From positions 1-64,000 of the forward strand of contig NZ_JACVOP010000004.1 in the NCBI RefSeq assembly GCF_018882365.1: 64,000 nt of DNA, in the 5' to 3' direction. This stretch comes from Polynucleobacter sp. 71A-WALBACH (GTDB taxonomy: Bacteria > Pseudomonadota > Gammaproteobacteria > Burkholderiales > Burkholderiaceae). Positions within the stretch are counted from its first letter, which is position 1. Each line of letters begins with the position of its first letter. The translations under genes and the position numbers were made by a program. The notes beneath the pieces are model-generated. The model ran no database searches. It had not been told where the DNA came from and was given only the letters and a program-made list of their open reading frames with translations. Below are positions 19,208 to 28,420 of the stretch, piece after piece.

Positions 19208-19889
19208 AGATAGACACCGTAGGGGTGTCGCTCAGTCACATCCTCAGAAGCAGATTGAGCCATTCGTGCAGATACCCTCAGAAGTTCTAAATAGTGCTGC
19301 CTATAAGGATTTGAGCTACTCAGCCAGAGCCATGCTTGTTGAGGCGCTTCATTTTTATAGAGGCAACAATAACGGATCTATATACATATCAGCCAAAACT
19401 GCCATTAATAGGGGTCTATCTAAAAACACTATGACCAAGGCAATAAAGGAGTTGATAGCACATGGTTTTATCTATCAAACTCGGCGAGGAGGAAGTCTTA
19501 GCGGCGTATGTAGCTTATTTGCAATTACTTGGAAACCTATTAATAGGTCTGATGGGCAATTCTTGAATCAATTTGTGAGTCATGCTTATCGCAATTGGAG
19601 TCCTGCTTTGAAAAAAAATGAGGGGTCGAAAATTGGGAGGGAGCAAGCTCAAAAATGGGAATGCCCATCAAAAAAGACTAAACCCAGGCCATCTAAAGGG
19701 GTGAATGGGAATACTCGGAATACAGAAATTTCATCTCATGCATCCCCAATTATTGGGAGCTACTTAGATATGCCATATATACAGCTAAACAACCCATTGA
19801 AGAGTGGGAAAACTTATCCAATGAATTGGATGGCGTTAAATCAAAAGCGTTTGAATCAGATGGAACTTGACAATCTGCGCAACAACTAA
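19200..19889 (+). CDS. helix-turn-helix protein, replication/regulatory type
   Basis: The ATG at 19200 (MAEDRHRRG) is chosen over an upstream ATG because GGAGG stands six bases before it. The 229-residue protein has a winged-helix-like domain (about residues 25-110: FVQIPSEVLNSAAYKDLSYS, GLSKNTMTKAIKELIAHGFI), seen in phage and plasmid replication proteins. A basic, disordered C-terminal half follows. In an island with no other replication gene, it may act in element replication or regulation. Confidence 0.65.
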   Translation: MAEDRHRRGVAQSHPQKQIEPFVQIPSEVLNSAAYKDLSYSARAMLVEALHFYRGNNNGSIYISAKTAINRGLSKNTMTKAIKELIAHGFIYQTRRGGSLSGVCSLFAITWKPINRSDGQFLNQFVSHAYRNWSPALKKNEGSKIGREQAQKWECPSKKTKPRPSKGVNGNTRNTEISSHASPIIGSYLDMPYIQLNNPLKSGKTYPMNWMALNQKRLNQMELDNLRNN

Positions 19890-19915
19890 ATTCAATTACC
19901 TTATAGGGAATAAAA

Positions 19916-20359
19916 ATGACTCAGCAATTAACTAAGATTTACGAACTAGCCTATTTCATTGATCATGACTTGGATGAGGTTCATCTCGAGCAATCATCTG
20001 TGAATAGTGGGGAAGCAAATCTGATCAAGCTCAATAAACTTCATATAAAAATATTGGCTGAACAAATGAATCTGATTGAAGTTAACCACACAGCCCGGAT
20101 GGGCCAAGTAATGCGTACTGAATTGGTTGAGCTCGCAGATGCTATCCATGAGCATTGGGGGGAGCTTTCTGATGATAAGCATTTGGACTTATGTCATCTA
20201 ATCAGTGCTAAAACGCTTTACGAGAAGGTGCAAACAGTTTGCCGTATTGCTGGTTGTGATGTGGGGAATGATGGCGAAGCTGCTATCGCGGACATGCAGG
20301 CTATTGAAGGGGGTGCAGTAGGCCATACAAATACTCAACCCTCATTATTGGAGGTTTAG
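19916..20359 (+). CDS. hypothetical protein, 147 aa
   Basis: An acidic, helical protein starting MTQQLTKIYELAYFIDHDLDEVH. It has a clear ribosome binding site (AGGGAA) and sits 2 bp before the next gene, so it is part of the 18.9-21.2 kb operon. No domain recognised. Spaced hydrophobic residues suggest a helical bundle. Confidence 0.7.
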   Translation: MTQQLTKIYELAYFIDHDLDEVHLEQSSVNSGEANLIKLNKLHIKILAEQMNLIEVNHTARMGQVMRTELVELADAIHEHWGELSDDKHLDLCHLISAKTLYEKVQTVCRIAGCDVGNDGEAAIADMQAIEGGAVGHTNTQPSLLEV

Positions 20360-20361
20360 GT

Positions 20362-20709
20362 GTGAGGGAGGCCCTAATAGTGCCCTTGGGCGCGACCAAC
20401 CAAAAGCTGAATTCTGGGGAAGGATGTGGGTCGGAAGATCAACCGCAAAGCCATCTGGCAGGCGGCGAACTGCTAGACCCCACCCCCTTAAATAGTATGA
20501 GCAAGATTAGGCTCAATGATGCTGAAACCATACGCATGGAGATGGCCAGGGTTTATAGAGATATGCGGATGGGGCGTATTGACACGCAGGACGGTACACG
20601 CTTGGCCTATGTCTTAGATATGGTGCGTAAAGCTCATGAGACTTGTGAGCTGCAGCGCCGGGTGGAGGTAATTGATCAGGTAAACAAGATGAGAAAGGTC
20701 AAAAAATGA
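20362..20709 (+). CDS. hypothetical protein, 115 aa
   Basis: Starts with GTG at 20362, supported by GGAGG eight bases upstream. The first 48 residues look disordered. The rest (KIRLNDAETIRMEMARVYRD onward) is a predicted helical segment seen in small phage-island proteins. Its stop overlaps the next start (ATGA). Function unknown. Confidence 0.65.
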   Translation: MREALIVPLGATNQKLNSGEGCGSEDQPQSHLAGGELLDPTPLNSMSKIRLNDAETIRMEMARVYRDMRMGRIDTQDGTRLAYVLDMVRKAHETCELQRRVEVIDQVNKMRKVKK

Positions 20710-21206
20710 ATCAAAGACCATTAAGCGCAGCTTATGATGGGATGACTAGTAGAGAGCTTGCAGCAGCAGCCTACGCCCATGCCGATAATGAATTAGAGTC
20801 GCTGCGAATTAAAGCAGCAATTCCTTGGAAGACGTACTCCATGATGGATGTTCAGTTCATAGATGCTTTGGAGCATCTCCATCTCATGGGCTACTTATGG
20901 GCCAATGATTATTGGCGACTAGAATTTTTATATGCTGGTGATGTGCTTGGAATGGCGTATCACCATATTACAGGCGACATCAAGAAAAGAGACGGTTATG
21001 TGGAATTGCTGACAGGGTGGAAGAAAATCATTGCCGCCCATTTTGAAGCGTTAAAAGAGGTTTGCGAGGCGCATGGAATTGACTATAAGACAGTGCTGAA
21101 GAGGGTCAATATTGCAGAGGATGCGGATAGAACGGCCGGTCTTGACTTAGAATATAAGACAAGGGTAATCGCAGCGCTTGAGACTTTTTTGGCTGTTGGA
21201 GAATGA
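20706..21206 (+). CDS. hypothetical protein, 166 aa
   Basis: A helical soluble protein starting MNQRPLSAAYDGMTSREL, coupled to the previous gene by an ATGA overlap. It ends the mobility-type operon. No motif recognised. The base composition changes right after it, at the boundary with the large NTPase gene. Confidence 0.65.
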   Translation: MNQRPLSAAYDGMTSRELAAAAYAHADNELESLRIKAAIPWKTYSMMDVQFIDALEHLHLMGYLWANDYWRLEFLYAGDVLGMAYHHITGDIKKRDGYVELLTGWKKIIAAHFEALKEVCEAHGIDYKTVLKRVNIAEDADRTAGLDLEYKTRVIAALETFLAVGE

Positions 21207-21320
21207 TTTTTTCGCGTTCCGTTCGCTACCGCTCGGTGGCGCCGGTTGGGTTGCGGGATGCTTTGCCTGCTGAACAAAATCAAACTAGTTGTGCGAGCCG
21301 TTCTACGTTAAAGTTTGGCT

Positions 21321-24300
21321 ATGTCACCCGCTCACAAATCGTTCTTGGCAGCACTGACTGGTTTCAGCAAAGGCCAGATTCGGCAAGCCGGGCAGAGATA
21401 CTCGCCTGGGATAGATCCTCAAGCACCCAACCTAAGAATTGAATCACTCTTCACTGCGATCGAGAACGTGGCCTGTGGATCCAGAGCTCAATCAAGATTC
21501 CAGCTAATCTTGGATGAGTTTTGCGTGGCTTGGGATTTTGCTGGACACTGCAGTCAACATCGCGAATTAATTGAGCTAGCAATGAAGGATGCGCGCGTAT
21601 CCTTACCATCTCTAATGGTCCGCCTGCGTGCACGCGATGCGAGGGCGGGAGAAGAATGGTCGGATCGATTTTCTGATCTTGAATCTAGGTTATCGGCTGA
21701 TATGGCGCACTGGCGTGCAGAGGAGGCTAAGCTGCAGTCTGCCGATGGAGGCGGTAGCTACTCTTCTGCGCGGAATACTATCCACGGCAACATGAGTGCC
21801 ATCGGCAGGTGTTTAAACATCGTTCGTGACGAGAAAGAGCATATCCAGAATCCGGCTTTCAAAGTTTTGTTTGATCCGCAGATCCTGGTAAGTGGTGAGT
21901 GGGGTACGGGCAAGACACATCTGATGTGCGATTTTACGCAAGACCGAATTGATCGCAGCCAAGCTACTGTCCTTGTTCTGGCAAAGAACTTCCAAGGCAG
22001 CGTTGTTTCAGAAATCTGTGCTCAGATTGAAGCTGGGAGTACGGTAGCTACAGTGTTTGATCGGCTTGAAGAATTAGCAAAAGAGACTGCAGAGCGCGCG
22101 ATCATTATCATCGACGGTGTAAACGAGGGTCGACGTCATGAATGGCGAGAAGCGGTTGCCAAAATCCAATTGCTTGTTGCTGACCGGCCGAACATTGGCT
22201 TGATCATCACGTGCCGGACGCCGTTTGAACCTATAGCCATTGAGCGGAAAGGCTTAGAGAAATTTCACAAGATCACGCACATCGGTTTCGATGATCAAGA
22301 GTTTGACGCGCAGGCAGCATTTTTTCGGCATTACAATCTGCCGCTGACTGAAGTGCCGTTGCTCGACAGAGAATTTTCACGGCCACTCACGCTGAAGTTG
22401 ATTTGCCAATCCCTTCAGGATCTTACGGGAAAAAAGTTGGCGCAGGGATTTGCAGGTATTGCTTCAGGCCAAAAGGGAATGACTTATATTCTTGAGTCGT
22501 TCGTTAATCGGATTGGTAAGCAGATTGAGCGCGAGTATGGTTTGAGGGGCAAAGGGTGCTGGGAATTGCTGAAGGGAAATGATCAGATTATTGACATACA
22601 TCTCACTGGGTTTGCGCCTTGTATGGCAGCCAATGTTCGTGGCTACATTCGTCCATCAGAAGCCGATCGAATCATAGCTGCCAATTACCCAACATTAAGA
22701 CCAGCAGAGAGGCGGAGATTGCTTGATGCGCTCCGAACAAGCGGGCTCATCGAGGAGGATGTGATTTGGTACTCAACCGACTCCGACCTTAAGTCTCGGG
22801 TCATATATCGACTTCCCTATCAACGATTCAGTGATCACTTAATCGCGCGGCATTTGTTGAAGACGCATCTCAATTTGACTTCGGTTTCAACAATCAAAAG
22901 AAGTTTCATGGGTAAATCTCCGCTCGCGCAGATATTTCGGATGTCCAATCGTTATCACCAAGAGTATGCGGAGCCAGGATGGGCACAGGCACTAATTACT
23001 GAATTTCCAGAGCGCGTGGGGAATCGACTGCCGCGTAAAGAACGTGAACTTTTTTTCGTATTGCCCGTACGGGCTCAGAACTTAAATGCTTATTTTGGCC
23101 CATTCATTGAAGGAATCTTTTGGCGAGATCCTGCGGCATGTACTCAGGGTACGCGGATCATCATTAATCAATATCTAAATACGAGGTCGCGGCGGATATG
23201 GGAGCAAATGGTTGACGCGTTGGCTGCTGTTTCGACGAAGCCAAAGCACCCCTATCACGCTCGTCGTTTGTACGATTTTTTGGCGGCTTATTCAATGCCG
23301 GACCGCGATCTTAAGTGGTCGGAATACCTACGGCGTCGGTACGCATCCCCAACGATTCACCGACTATTAACTTGGGCAGAGAGGCTCAATGCAGCAAACA
23401 TGACGCATAGCTCTGCGACGCAACTCGTTGTATTGCTTTCCTTGGTTCTTACGACGGTCGTTCGCGGTGACCGCGACTTGGCGACAAAGGCGCTTGTGTT
23501 GATTGGTGAAAAGTTTCCTGAAGTGCTTTTTACTCACGTCGTGATGAGCCTTGGATTCAATGATCCTTATGTGCCGGAACGTATGTTGGCCGCTGCGTAT
23601 GGGACGACCTTGTCTTTGGTGGACTCGGAGATGAGGACGACTTTTCGACCAATACTTGGCGATTTTGCAAAAACTATTTACCAAAAGATGTTTGTGCGAG
23701 GTGCATGCTATGCAACCCACCATACATTGATGCGAGACTATGTGCTCGGCATCATCGAGATTGCTCAGCGCGCGAATTGTGTCATCCTACCTAAAACTGC
23801 GAGCCGCTATCTTACCGCGCCTTTTCCAAATACACCCTCGACATTCGCAAGTGATGGTACGCCTGATCCAGTCGTGAAAGAATCGATTGGTCATGCCATG
23901 CGCATGGACTTTGAAAATTACACGCTTGGGCGCTTAATCCCAAATCGGGCGAACTATGACGATAAAAACACAGACTATGTTCAAGTTCGAGCGAAGATAG
24001 AACGGCGTATATTTGACCTAGGGTATCGAGTAGAGCAGTTCAAAGAGATTGACATTGGAATCGGCAATACGTCATGGAATGCATCTGATCAAACGAAGGT
24101 GGATCGCTATGGGAAGAAGTATTCCTGGATTGCTTATTTTGAAATGTGGGGTGAGCGCGAGGCCGCTAGAAAGCTGCCGGATTGGCATCTTGGAGAGAGA
24201 ACTTCTGATTGCGGAGTTGACCCAAGTTTTCCAAAGCGTCCGCCAGACTGGACACCGCCAATCCCAGATCTATTTGGCAATTCCAACATTAACACTGAAT

Positions 24301-25232
24301 CCTGGGTGGAGAGTGGTTTTACTCCACAATGGGAATCATTGCTTGTTGTTCCCGAAATTAACAATAATCTAGGTGATTGGGTGCTCTTGGGGGGCTTCAT
24401 CCGCGGTGTCCAAGAGATTTGTGATCGAGAGATTTTTGCTTTCTTGCGCGGGGTGTTTGTCGCACGCAAGGATGTTAGTAGCCTCAGGGATAAATTCCTT
24501 GCTTTGAATTACCCCGGGAATAATGAGATCCCCGAAGGAGCTACAGAGTACTATCTCTACGCTGGAGAGGCAGGGCGCCGTCAAAACTACGTACAGACTC
24601 TTTATCAGCAGAACGGTCGGTACCATCGACAAATCGTGCGGGCCTTTGACCAATATGTGCCCGAATATTTCAAAGAAAAAACTTCAAGCGCCCATGGAAG
24701 AGTCGGGTCTATGAGTGATGAAAGAGGTGAAACGGACGATCTCTTGATGGGCCTAATCAACCCACCCATCAAGACAATCCTCATCCCAGGCGTTCCCCTG
24801 GAGCTCCCATTCATTCATTTTGGTTGGGAATCGTACCATTCATCGTATAACGAATTCTCAGGCTTTGATCTTCCCGCGCCAAGCTTGATCCAGCACCTTG
24901 ATTTGGCGAGCAAGAATCGTGAGATCGATTTCTATGATTCGATGGGTAATCTAGGAACTATCTATCGAGAGGCTGGGGATGGGTGGGGTGGAAATCGATT
25001 TGGCCTCTTATACATTCGCGCTGATCTCCTTCGTCGTTACCTGACGGACACACGCCAAATTCTGGCTTGGTGCAACTGGGGGGAGCGAGATTGGTTAAAC
25101 AAAATGGATGGTCATGACCTGATCCGTAATTCTGCTAGACAACGGATATATCAAGCTCATGGCCACATTCATCGTTCATTTTCTCAATGGTCTGCCAAGG
25201 ACTCGAAGATCATCCAGTGCAACTGCGTTTAG
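21321..25232 (+). CDS. large P-loop NTPase, STAND/NACHT-like, candidate defence protein
   Basis: A protein of 1303 residues. The N-terminal part of about 180 residues has no recognised motif. A P-loop follows (LVSGEWGTGKTHLM, about residue 189), with a Walker B-like IIIIDGVNEGRR (about residue 260) and a sensor region IITCRTPFEP. This order is typical of STAND ATPases of the NACHT type. The C-terminal 850 residues are unassigned and may be the sensing part, as in Avs-like antiphage proteins. The ATG at 21321 is preferred to a TTG at 21315; no good ribosome binding site is seen. Codon use (CGG, CGC, GC-ending codons) looks richer in G+C than its neighbours, suggesting separate acquisition. Function is inferred only. 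Confidence 0.7.
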   Translation: MSPAHKSFLAALTGFSKGQIRQAGQRYSPGIDPQAPNLRIESLFTAIENVACGSRAQSRFQLILDEFCVAWDFAGHCSQHRELIELAMKDARVSLPSLMVRLRARDARAGEEWSDRFSDLESRLSADMAHWRAEEAKLQSADGGGSYSSARNTIHGNMSAIGRCLNIVRDEKEHIQNPAFKVLFDPQILVSGEWGTGKTHLMCDFTQDRIDRSQATVLVLAKNFQGSVVSEICAQIEAGSTVATVFDRLEELAKETAERAIIIIDGVNEGRRHEWREAVAKIQLLVADRPNIGLIITCRTPFEPIAIERKGLEKFHKITHIGFDDQEFDAQAAFFRHYNLPLTEVPLLDREFSRPLTLKLICQSLQDLTGKKLAQGFAGIASGQKGMTYILESFVNRIGKQIEREYGLRGKGCWELLKGNDQIIDIHLTGFAPCMAANVRGYIRPSEADRIIAANYPTLRPAERRRLLDALRTSGLIEEDVIWYSTDSDLKSRVIYRLPYQRFSDHLIARHLLKTHLNLTSVSTIKRSFMGKSPLAQIFRMSNRYHQEYAEPGWAQALITEFPERVGNRLPRKERELFFVLPVRAQNLNAYFGPFIEGIFWRDPAACTQGTRIIINQYLNTRSRRIWEQMVDALAAVSTKPKHPYHARRLYDFLAAYSMPDRDLKWSEYLRRRYASPTIHRLLTWAERLNAANMTHSSATQLVVLLSLVLTTVVRGDRDLATKALVLIGEKFPEVLFTHVVMSLGFNDPYVPERMLAAAYGTTLSLVDSEMRTTFRPILGDFAKTIYQKMFVRGACYATHHTLMRDYVLGIIEIAQRANCVILPKTASRYLTAPFPNTPSTFASDGTPDPVVKESIGHAMRMDFENYTLGRLIPNRANYDDKNTDYVQVRAKIERRIFDLGYRVEQFKEIDIGIGNTSWNASDQTKVDRYGKKYSWIAYFEMWGEREAARKLPDWHLGERTSDCGVDPSFPKRPPDWTPPIPDLFGNSNINTESWVESGFTPQWESLLVVPEINNNLGDWVLLGGFIRGVQEICDREIFAFLRGVFVARKDVSSLRDKFLALNYPGNNEIPEGATEYYLYAGEAGRRQNYVQTLYQQNGRYHRQIVRAFDQYVPEYFKEKTSSAHGRVGSMSDERGETDDLLMGLINPPIKTILIPGVPLELPFIHFGWESYHSSYNEFSGFDLPAPSLIQHLDLASKNREIDFYDSMGNLGTIYREAGDGWGGNRFGLLYIRADLLRRYLTDTRQILAWCNWGERDWLNKMDGHDLIRNSARQRIYQAHGHIHRSFSQWSAKDSKIIQCNCV

Positions 25233-25640
25233 TTCTGGAAACCCTAGTTTCGGACGAAGTACTCCCACATCAAGCTTTCTTGAGTGGTCGCTTCGGTCGG
25301 GCTACAGGGGGTGGGTAGAAATTAATGACTGCTCTTAGGTGAATTGATATGTCGTCAGCTTCCTTTGATTAGAGTGACCACTATCACCAACCTACTTTTA
25401 GCAACTCTTATTGAGTGAAAATAAGAGGGATTACTTTTGGTTGGAAGTGCGTGTTCGCGCTGCGATGAAACTTTAATGACAGCATCCTTTTGAAGAAGCC
25501 CCCGCAGGGCAATCTGGAAAGCTTACATTGAAGTAAGACTCGCTCCAGCCGTTTACGAGGGCTATTCCCACTTTTGGTGAGAATTGGGAAATTTTACCGT
25601 AGAGGTATCGCGCTAGTAAAAAAACGCCGATCAACAACGG
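25233..25640. other. intergenic stretch of 408 bp without a recognised gene
   Basis: It contains a perfect 8-bp inverted repeat CTCTTATT / AATAAGAG with a 7-base loop at 25405-25427, lacking a T-run. I see no credible open frame, tRNA or IS end. It separates the GC-richer NTPase gene from the AT-richer minus-strand genes and may be a junction between cargo pieces. Confidence 0.5.
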
Positions 25641-26183
25641 TTATTCAAAAATTAAGTCAATCCGCCTGATATTAATTTCGTGTTGATGAACCTCAGGCTG
25701 CCCCTCTTCATCGACCTCTACAAACTTTGGATCAGATAAATCAAAGAAACTATCACTGCATAGAAGCTCAATAGAAGCAGTGACAAAGTTTGCACTACGA
25801 ACATCATGAAGAATGCTGGAAAGTGTGCATGAATCATCAATCGACCAAATAATGCTTGTCTCAAATTGCTTCCCGGCATGATCAAAGCGAAATATTCTGG
25901 AGTCCTCATCCTCTATTTCAAATATAGAATTTGATGATCCATAAATACGCAGATTGGTGGTGTGGTTTGTAAACAATTTATGGATGATGGGTCGGCGTCT
26001 GAGCAGATAGTAGTCTTGTACCGTAGGCTTAAACATTAGCCCCTCAATGGAGAGTGCGCTAGTGATTTCAGGCCAGCCTTCATTTTCAATGATGGCGGCA
26101 TCAGATCGGTAAGAGGTGCAAACTCCACCCTTAAGGCTTCTCCAAAAGGAAAGATATACCGTGTGTTTTGTCTCTGGATTCAC
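25641..26183 (-). CDS. hypothetical protein, 180 aa
   Basis: A soluble protein without signal peptide, starting from GTG at 26183 (GTG AAT CCA GAG) with TTAGGAG upstream. It is acidic toward the C-terminus and probably beta-rich. It lies 12 bp after a secreted-protein gene, so both form one minus-strand operon. No family recognised. Confidence 0.65.
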   Translation of the reverse strand: MNPETKHTVYLSFWRSLKGGVCTSYRSDAAIIENEGWPEITSALSIEGLMFKPTVQDYYLLRRRPIIHKLFTNHTTNLRIYGSSNSIFEIEDEDSRIFRFDHAGKQFETSIIWSIDDSCTLSSILHDVRSANFVTASIELLCSDSFFDLSDPKFVEVDEEGQPEVHQHEINIRRIDLIFE

Positions 26184-26195
26184 AGTAGGGATCTC

Positions 26196-26777
26196 CTAAA
26201 AACAGTAACTCGTGCCACCGTAGTAATTGCAGATGCGGGGTGGCGGCGTGATGGATTGCCCAAATGAGTTAGTAAAAGCCTTGCCAATACCATTAAGCAA
26301 AGTCGCTATTGCAGCATTATTGGCTGGATTTTGTTGGGGTGGTTGATATTGCTGCGGTGCTTGATATTGACTATAAAACTGACCTACTTCTTGTGCCGCT
26401 TTCATGACGGCAAATCGCTCTAATAGGGCTTGACGAAACGTATCCGTTGCGGAGTTATCAAGTTCACGGATTTGGCTCTCTGAGAGGTGGTAGCGCTCAG
26501 CAAACTGAGCTATCACGAGATTTTGCTTATTGATACTCGCAAACAATACATCTTTTGGATAAAGTGAGTCTGATAATGCGACTACTTTTTGTGCTGCTTC
26601 AAGATTGGATAGCTCTTTGTTTTTTACCTGGAGATCTAATTGCTTTGCTGCTTTGCTAAATTGATCAAATTTAGTAGCGCACTGAGGTTGGTAGTAGTCG
26701 CATAAGTCATTTTGAGATAAGGCCGCGGTTGAGGTTAGTCCGCACGTAATTAACAATAGCCACTGAATAGATTTCAT
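26196..26777 (-). CDS. hypothetical secreted protein, 193 aa
   Basis: Signal peptide MKSIQWLLLITCGLTSTAALS. The mature helical part includes two Cys (DLCDYYQPQC). A Gln/Pro/Tyr-rich segment (QYQAPQQYQPPQQ) follows near residue 145, then a C-terminal region with two more Cys. It looks like a periplasmic or exported protein with disulfides. A long dyad at 26856 lies 79 bp upstream and resembles the MerR-gene operator at 39264. Function unknown. Confidence 0.7.
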   Translation of the reverse strand: MKSIQWLLLITCGLTSTAALSQNDLCDYYQPQCATKFDQFSKAAKQLDLQVKNKELSNLEAAQKVVALSDSLYPKDVLFASINKQNLVIAQFAERYHLSESQIRELDNSATDTFRQALLERFAVMKAAQEVGQFYSQYQAPQQYQPPQQNPANNAAIATLLNGIGKAFTNSFGQSITPPPRICNYYGGTSYCF

Positions 26778-26855
26778 GGTGATCCCTTAATTTGAGTCCA
26801 GATCCCATTGCCGTTACCTAGTAAATATTGTCGGAATTAAGCCTAAGTTCTGAAT

Positions 26856-26892
26856 ACAGTTATATTAACACTAATTGTGTAAATATAACTGT
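26856..26892. promoter_or_regulatory. long dyad, 37 bp, related to the MerR-gene operator
   Basis: The outer arms ACAGTTATATT and AATATAACTGT are perfectly complementary, and inner ACAC / GTGT bases also pair. Bases 26861-26875 are identical to 39264-39278 in the MerR promoter. It stands upstream of the secreted-protein operon (start 26777), so it is probably its operator. Confidence 0.6.
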
Positions 26893-26986
26893 AAAAATAA
26901 ACAAGACTCAAAAAATAGGGGGTAATTGGGGCTAGGGTAGAAGGGGAACTACTTTTGACCAAAAAAGGGCTTAGTGGCTATAGCCG

Positions 26987-27445
26987 CTAGTCAGGTTGCT
27001 GATTTAAATTGGCCAATATTTGCACTGATTTCTTATCCACTTCTCCTGCGAATAATTGCTCTAGGGCGAAGTGAAGCAATTCAGAATTTGGAGCAATGGA
27101 TAAAAAAAGAGTAATTGAGGATTGTAATTTTTGGGCGTCAGTTCGACCCAGGATATTTAACGAACTGTCATTCGCATCTAGGATAAGTTGCAGGCATTCT
27201 TCATAGCGTTTTTTAAGTAGTGGGTTTTTCCAGTATGACTTGGCCTCTATTGACCCATCTATTCCAAAATATTGGGAAAATTCGCTAAAACCCAGCCCAC
27301 GAATTTGGGGAAAAATAAACCAAATCCAGTGCGACGTTTTCTTGCCCTGCGAGAGCTCTTTGAGCACCTGTCCATAGCATTCATTTTGAGCATCAACGAA
27401 TCGTTGTAACGAGTCCTCATTTTGAGGTTGATTTGGAATAATCAT
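26987..27445 (-). CDS. DUF1810 family protein
   Basis: The 152-residue protein matches DUF1810, whose marks are LQRFVDAQ, SHWIWFIFPQIRGLG and FGIDGSIEAKSYW (usually ...EA..YL.HP.L..RL). Members are compact helical proteins of unknown biochemical role, sometimes fused to or placed beside NAD/ADP-ribose-linked proteins. It is the last of a minus-strand run of small genes. Confidence 0.85.
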   Translation of the reverse strand: MIIPNQPQNEDSLQRFVDAQNECYGQVLKELSQGKKTSHWIWFIFPQIRGLGFSEFSQYFGIDGSIEAKSYWKNPLLKKRYEECLQLILDANDSSLNILGRTDAQKLQSSITLFLSIAPNSELLHFALEQLFAGEVDKKSVQILANLNQQPD

Positions 27446-27488
27446 CGAGTTCTAATTCTCGGGATGGGACGCCAGGGCAGTGGATGTA

Positions 27489-27737
27489 TCAGATTGAATG
27501 ATCAACATTAGGAGTATCCAGATTTTTCATGCGATCTACATATGCATTTAAAGGCATGCCATTTCTATCCATCACCTCTTTGCCAGTAAATCCGCCTCTT
27601 GGGGTGCGCGGATCGCGATAAATCGCCCCCTTTTCTTCAGGAATGCCAAGATTACATTTTGGACACATGGTTGGCAGTTGTGCGGTGATTTGAGTTCTGC
27701 AAGAGGGGCATCGAAATATGGGTTTGTTTATCGACAT
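27489..27737 (-). CDS. small zinc-ribbon protein, 82 aa
   Basis: The N-terminus carries two CxxC pairs (FRCPSCRTQ and PTMCPKCNLG) that should form a zinc ribbon. The C-terminal 45 residues are polar. It has a good ribosome binding site (AAGGAAG). It may bind nucleic acid or a protein partner; function unknown. Confidence 0.7.
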   Translation of the reverse strand: MSINKPIFRCPSCRTQITAQLPTMCPKCNLGIPEEKGAIYRDPRTPRGGFTGKEVMDRNGMPLNAYVDRMKNLDTPNVDHSI

Positions 27738-27755
27738 TGTGCTTCCTTCGTCAGT

Positions 27756-28028
27756 TTAGATTTTGGGTTGCAATAGCACTTCGTACTTCCAGCCAAAATA
27801 GGAGTAAAGATATGGGGTTCCTTCTCGATCGGTAAGCTTAACCCTAATCTTAAATTGTGTCCCTACTGGATATTTTGTGACAAGGTCCCTAGAGCATTCA
27901 ACGAACAGAGATGTTGGATAGGGTTGACCTTCAATTGGTCGAACATGGACTGGACCATGCCGTCCACTTGTGTTGGAGGGGATAAAGCTTTCTACGATGA
28001 TGAACTGATATGGGTTTTGCGTATTCAT
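27756..28028 (-). CDS. hypothetical protein, 90 aa, beta-rich
   Basis: A short protein starting MNTQNPYQFIIVESFIPSN with alternating hydrophobic residues (TQFKIRVKLTDREGTPYLYSYFGWKYEVLLQP) typical of a small beta-barrel, possibly OB-like. It lies 18 bp upstream of the zinc-ribbon gene on the same strand. No known family. Confidence 0.6.
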   Translation of the reverse strand: MNTQNPYQFIIVESFIPSNTSGRHGPVHVRPIEGQPYPTSLFVECSRDLVTKYPVGTQFKIRVKLTDREGTPYLYSYFGWKYEVLLQPKI

Positions 28029-28086
28029 GATCTGTTTTCGTATTTAAGGTTCGCTAGATTTTTGCTTGTGAGGACAATTTTTTAGA

Positions 28087-28293
28087 CTAATAGTCCAGTA
28101 GGTTTGCCTGGTTGTACCCAAGTGCGCTAAGGCGCTGCTTAAATTTATTAAGGGCCCTGGCTTCTATTTGCCGAACGCGCTCTTTTGTTAATCCCATCAT
28201 GTCAGCAATTTCTTGAAGAGTGTAATTAGCCACGCTTGGCGTATTACTTGTAATGAGTCTATTGCTGAATGTGTGGGTTTTGTTGGTCATCAA
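28087..28293 (-). CDS. stand-alone sigma-70 region 4-like protein
   Basis: A 68-residue protein with one clear motif, TLQEIADMMGLTKERVRQIE, followed by ARALNKFKQRL. This is the helix-turn-helix of sigma-70 region 4.2, which reads the -35 promoter element. Regions 2 and 3 are absent, so it cannot act as a normal sigma factor. It may instead be a DNA-binding regulator or modify RNA polymerase. It lies 58 bp upstream of the 90-residue gene. Confidence 0.75.
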   Translation of the reverse strand: MMTNKTHTFSNRLITSNTPSVANYTLQEIADMMGLTKERVRQIEARALNKFKQRLSALGYNQANLLDY

Positions 28294-28379
28294 GTGCCCC
28301 TAGGGATATAAAAAATACTTGCTATATCTAGCATGACACATTTGGTTTTCACCATATGAAATACTTTAAGTTGGTATAC

Positions 28380-28400
28380 AAAAAAACCACCCGCAGGTGG
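28380..28400 (-). terminator. terminator of the lipoprotein operon
   Basis: On the minus strand CCACC-TGCG-GGTGG is followed by seven T residues. It lies 20 bp beyond the stop of the last lipoprotein gene. Confidence 0.85.
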
Positions 28401-28420
28401 CTTAAGCGAAAGATGCGCTC

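Noticed and set aside
21203..21442. A 79-codon frame between the 166-residue gene and the NTPase
   Set aside because: It overlaps the NTPase start and has low-quality composition; a shadow frame is more likely.
25405..25427. Hairpin in the intergenic region as a terminator of the NTPase gene
   Set aside because: No T-run follows and it lies 170 bp after the stop, so it is not called a terminator.
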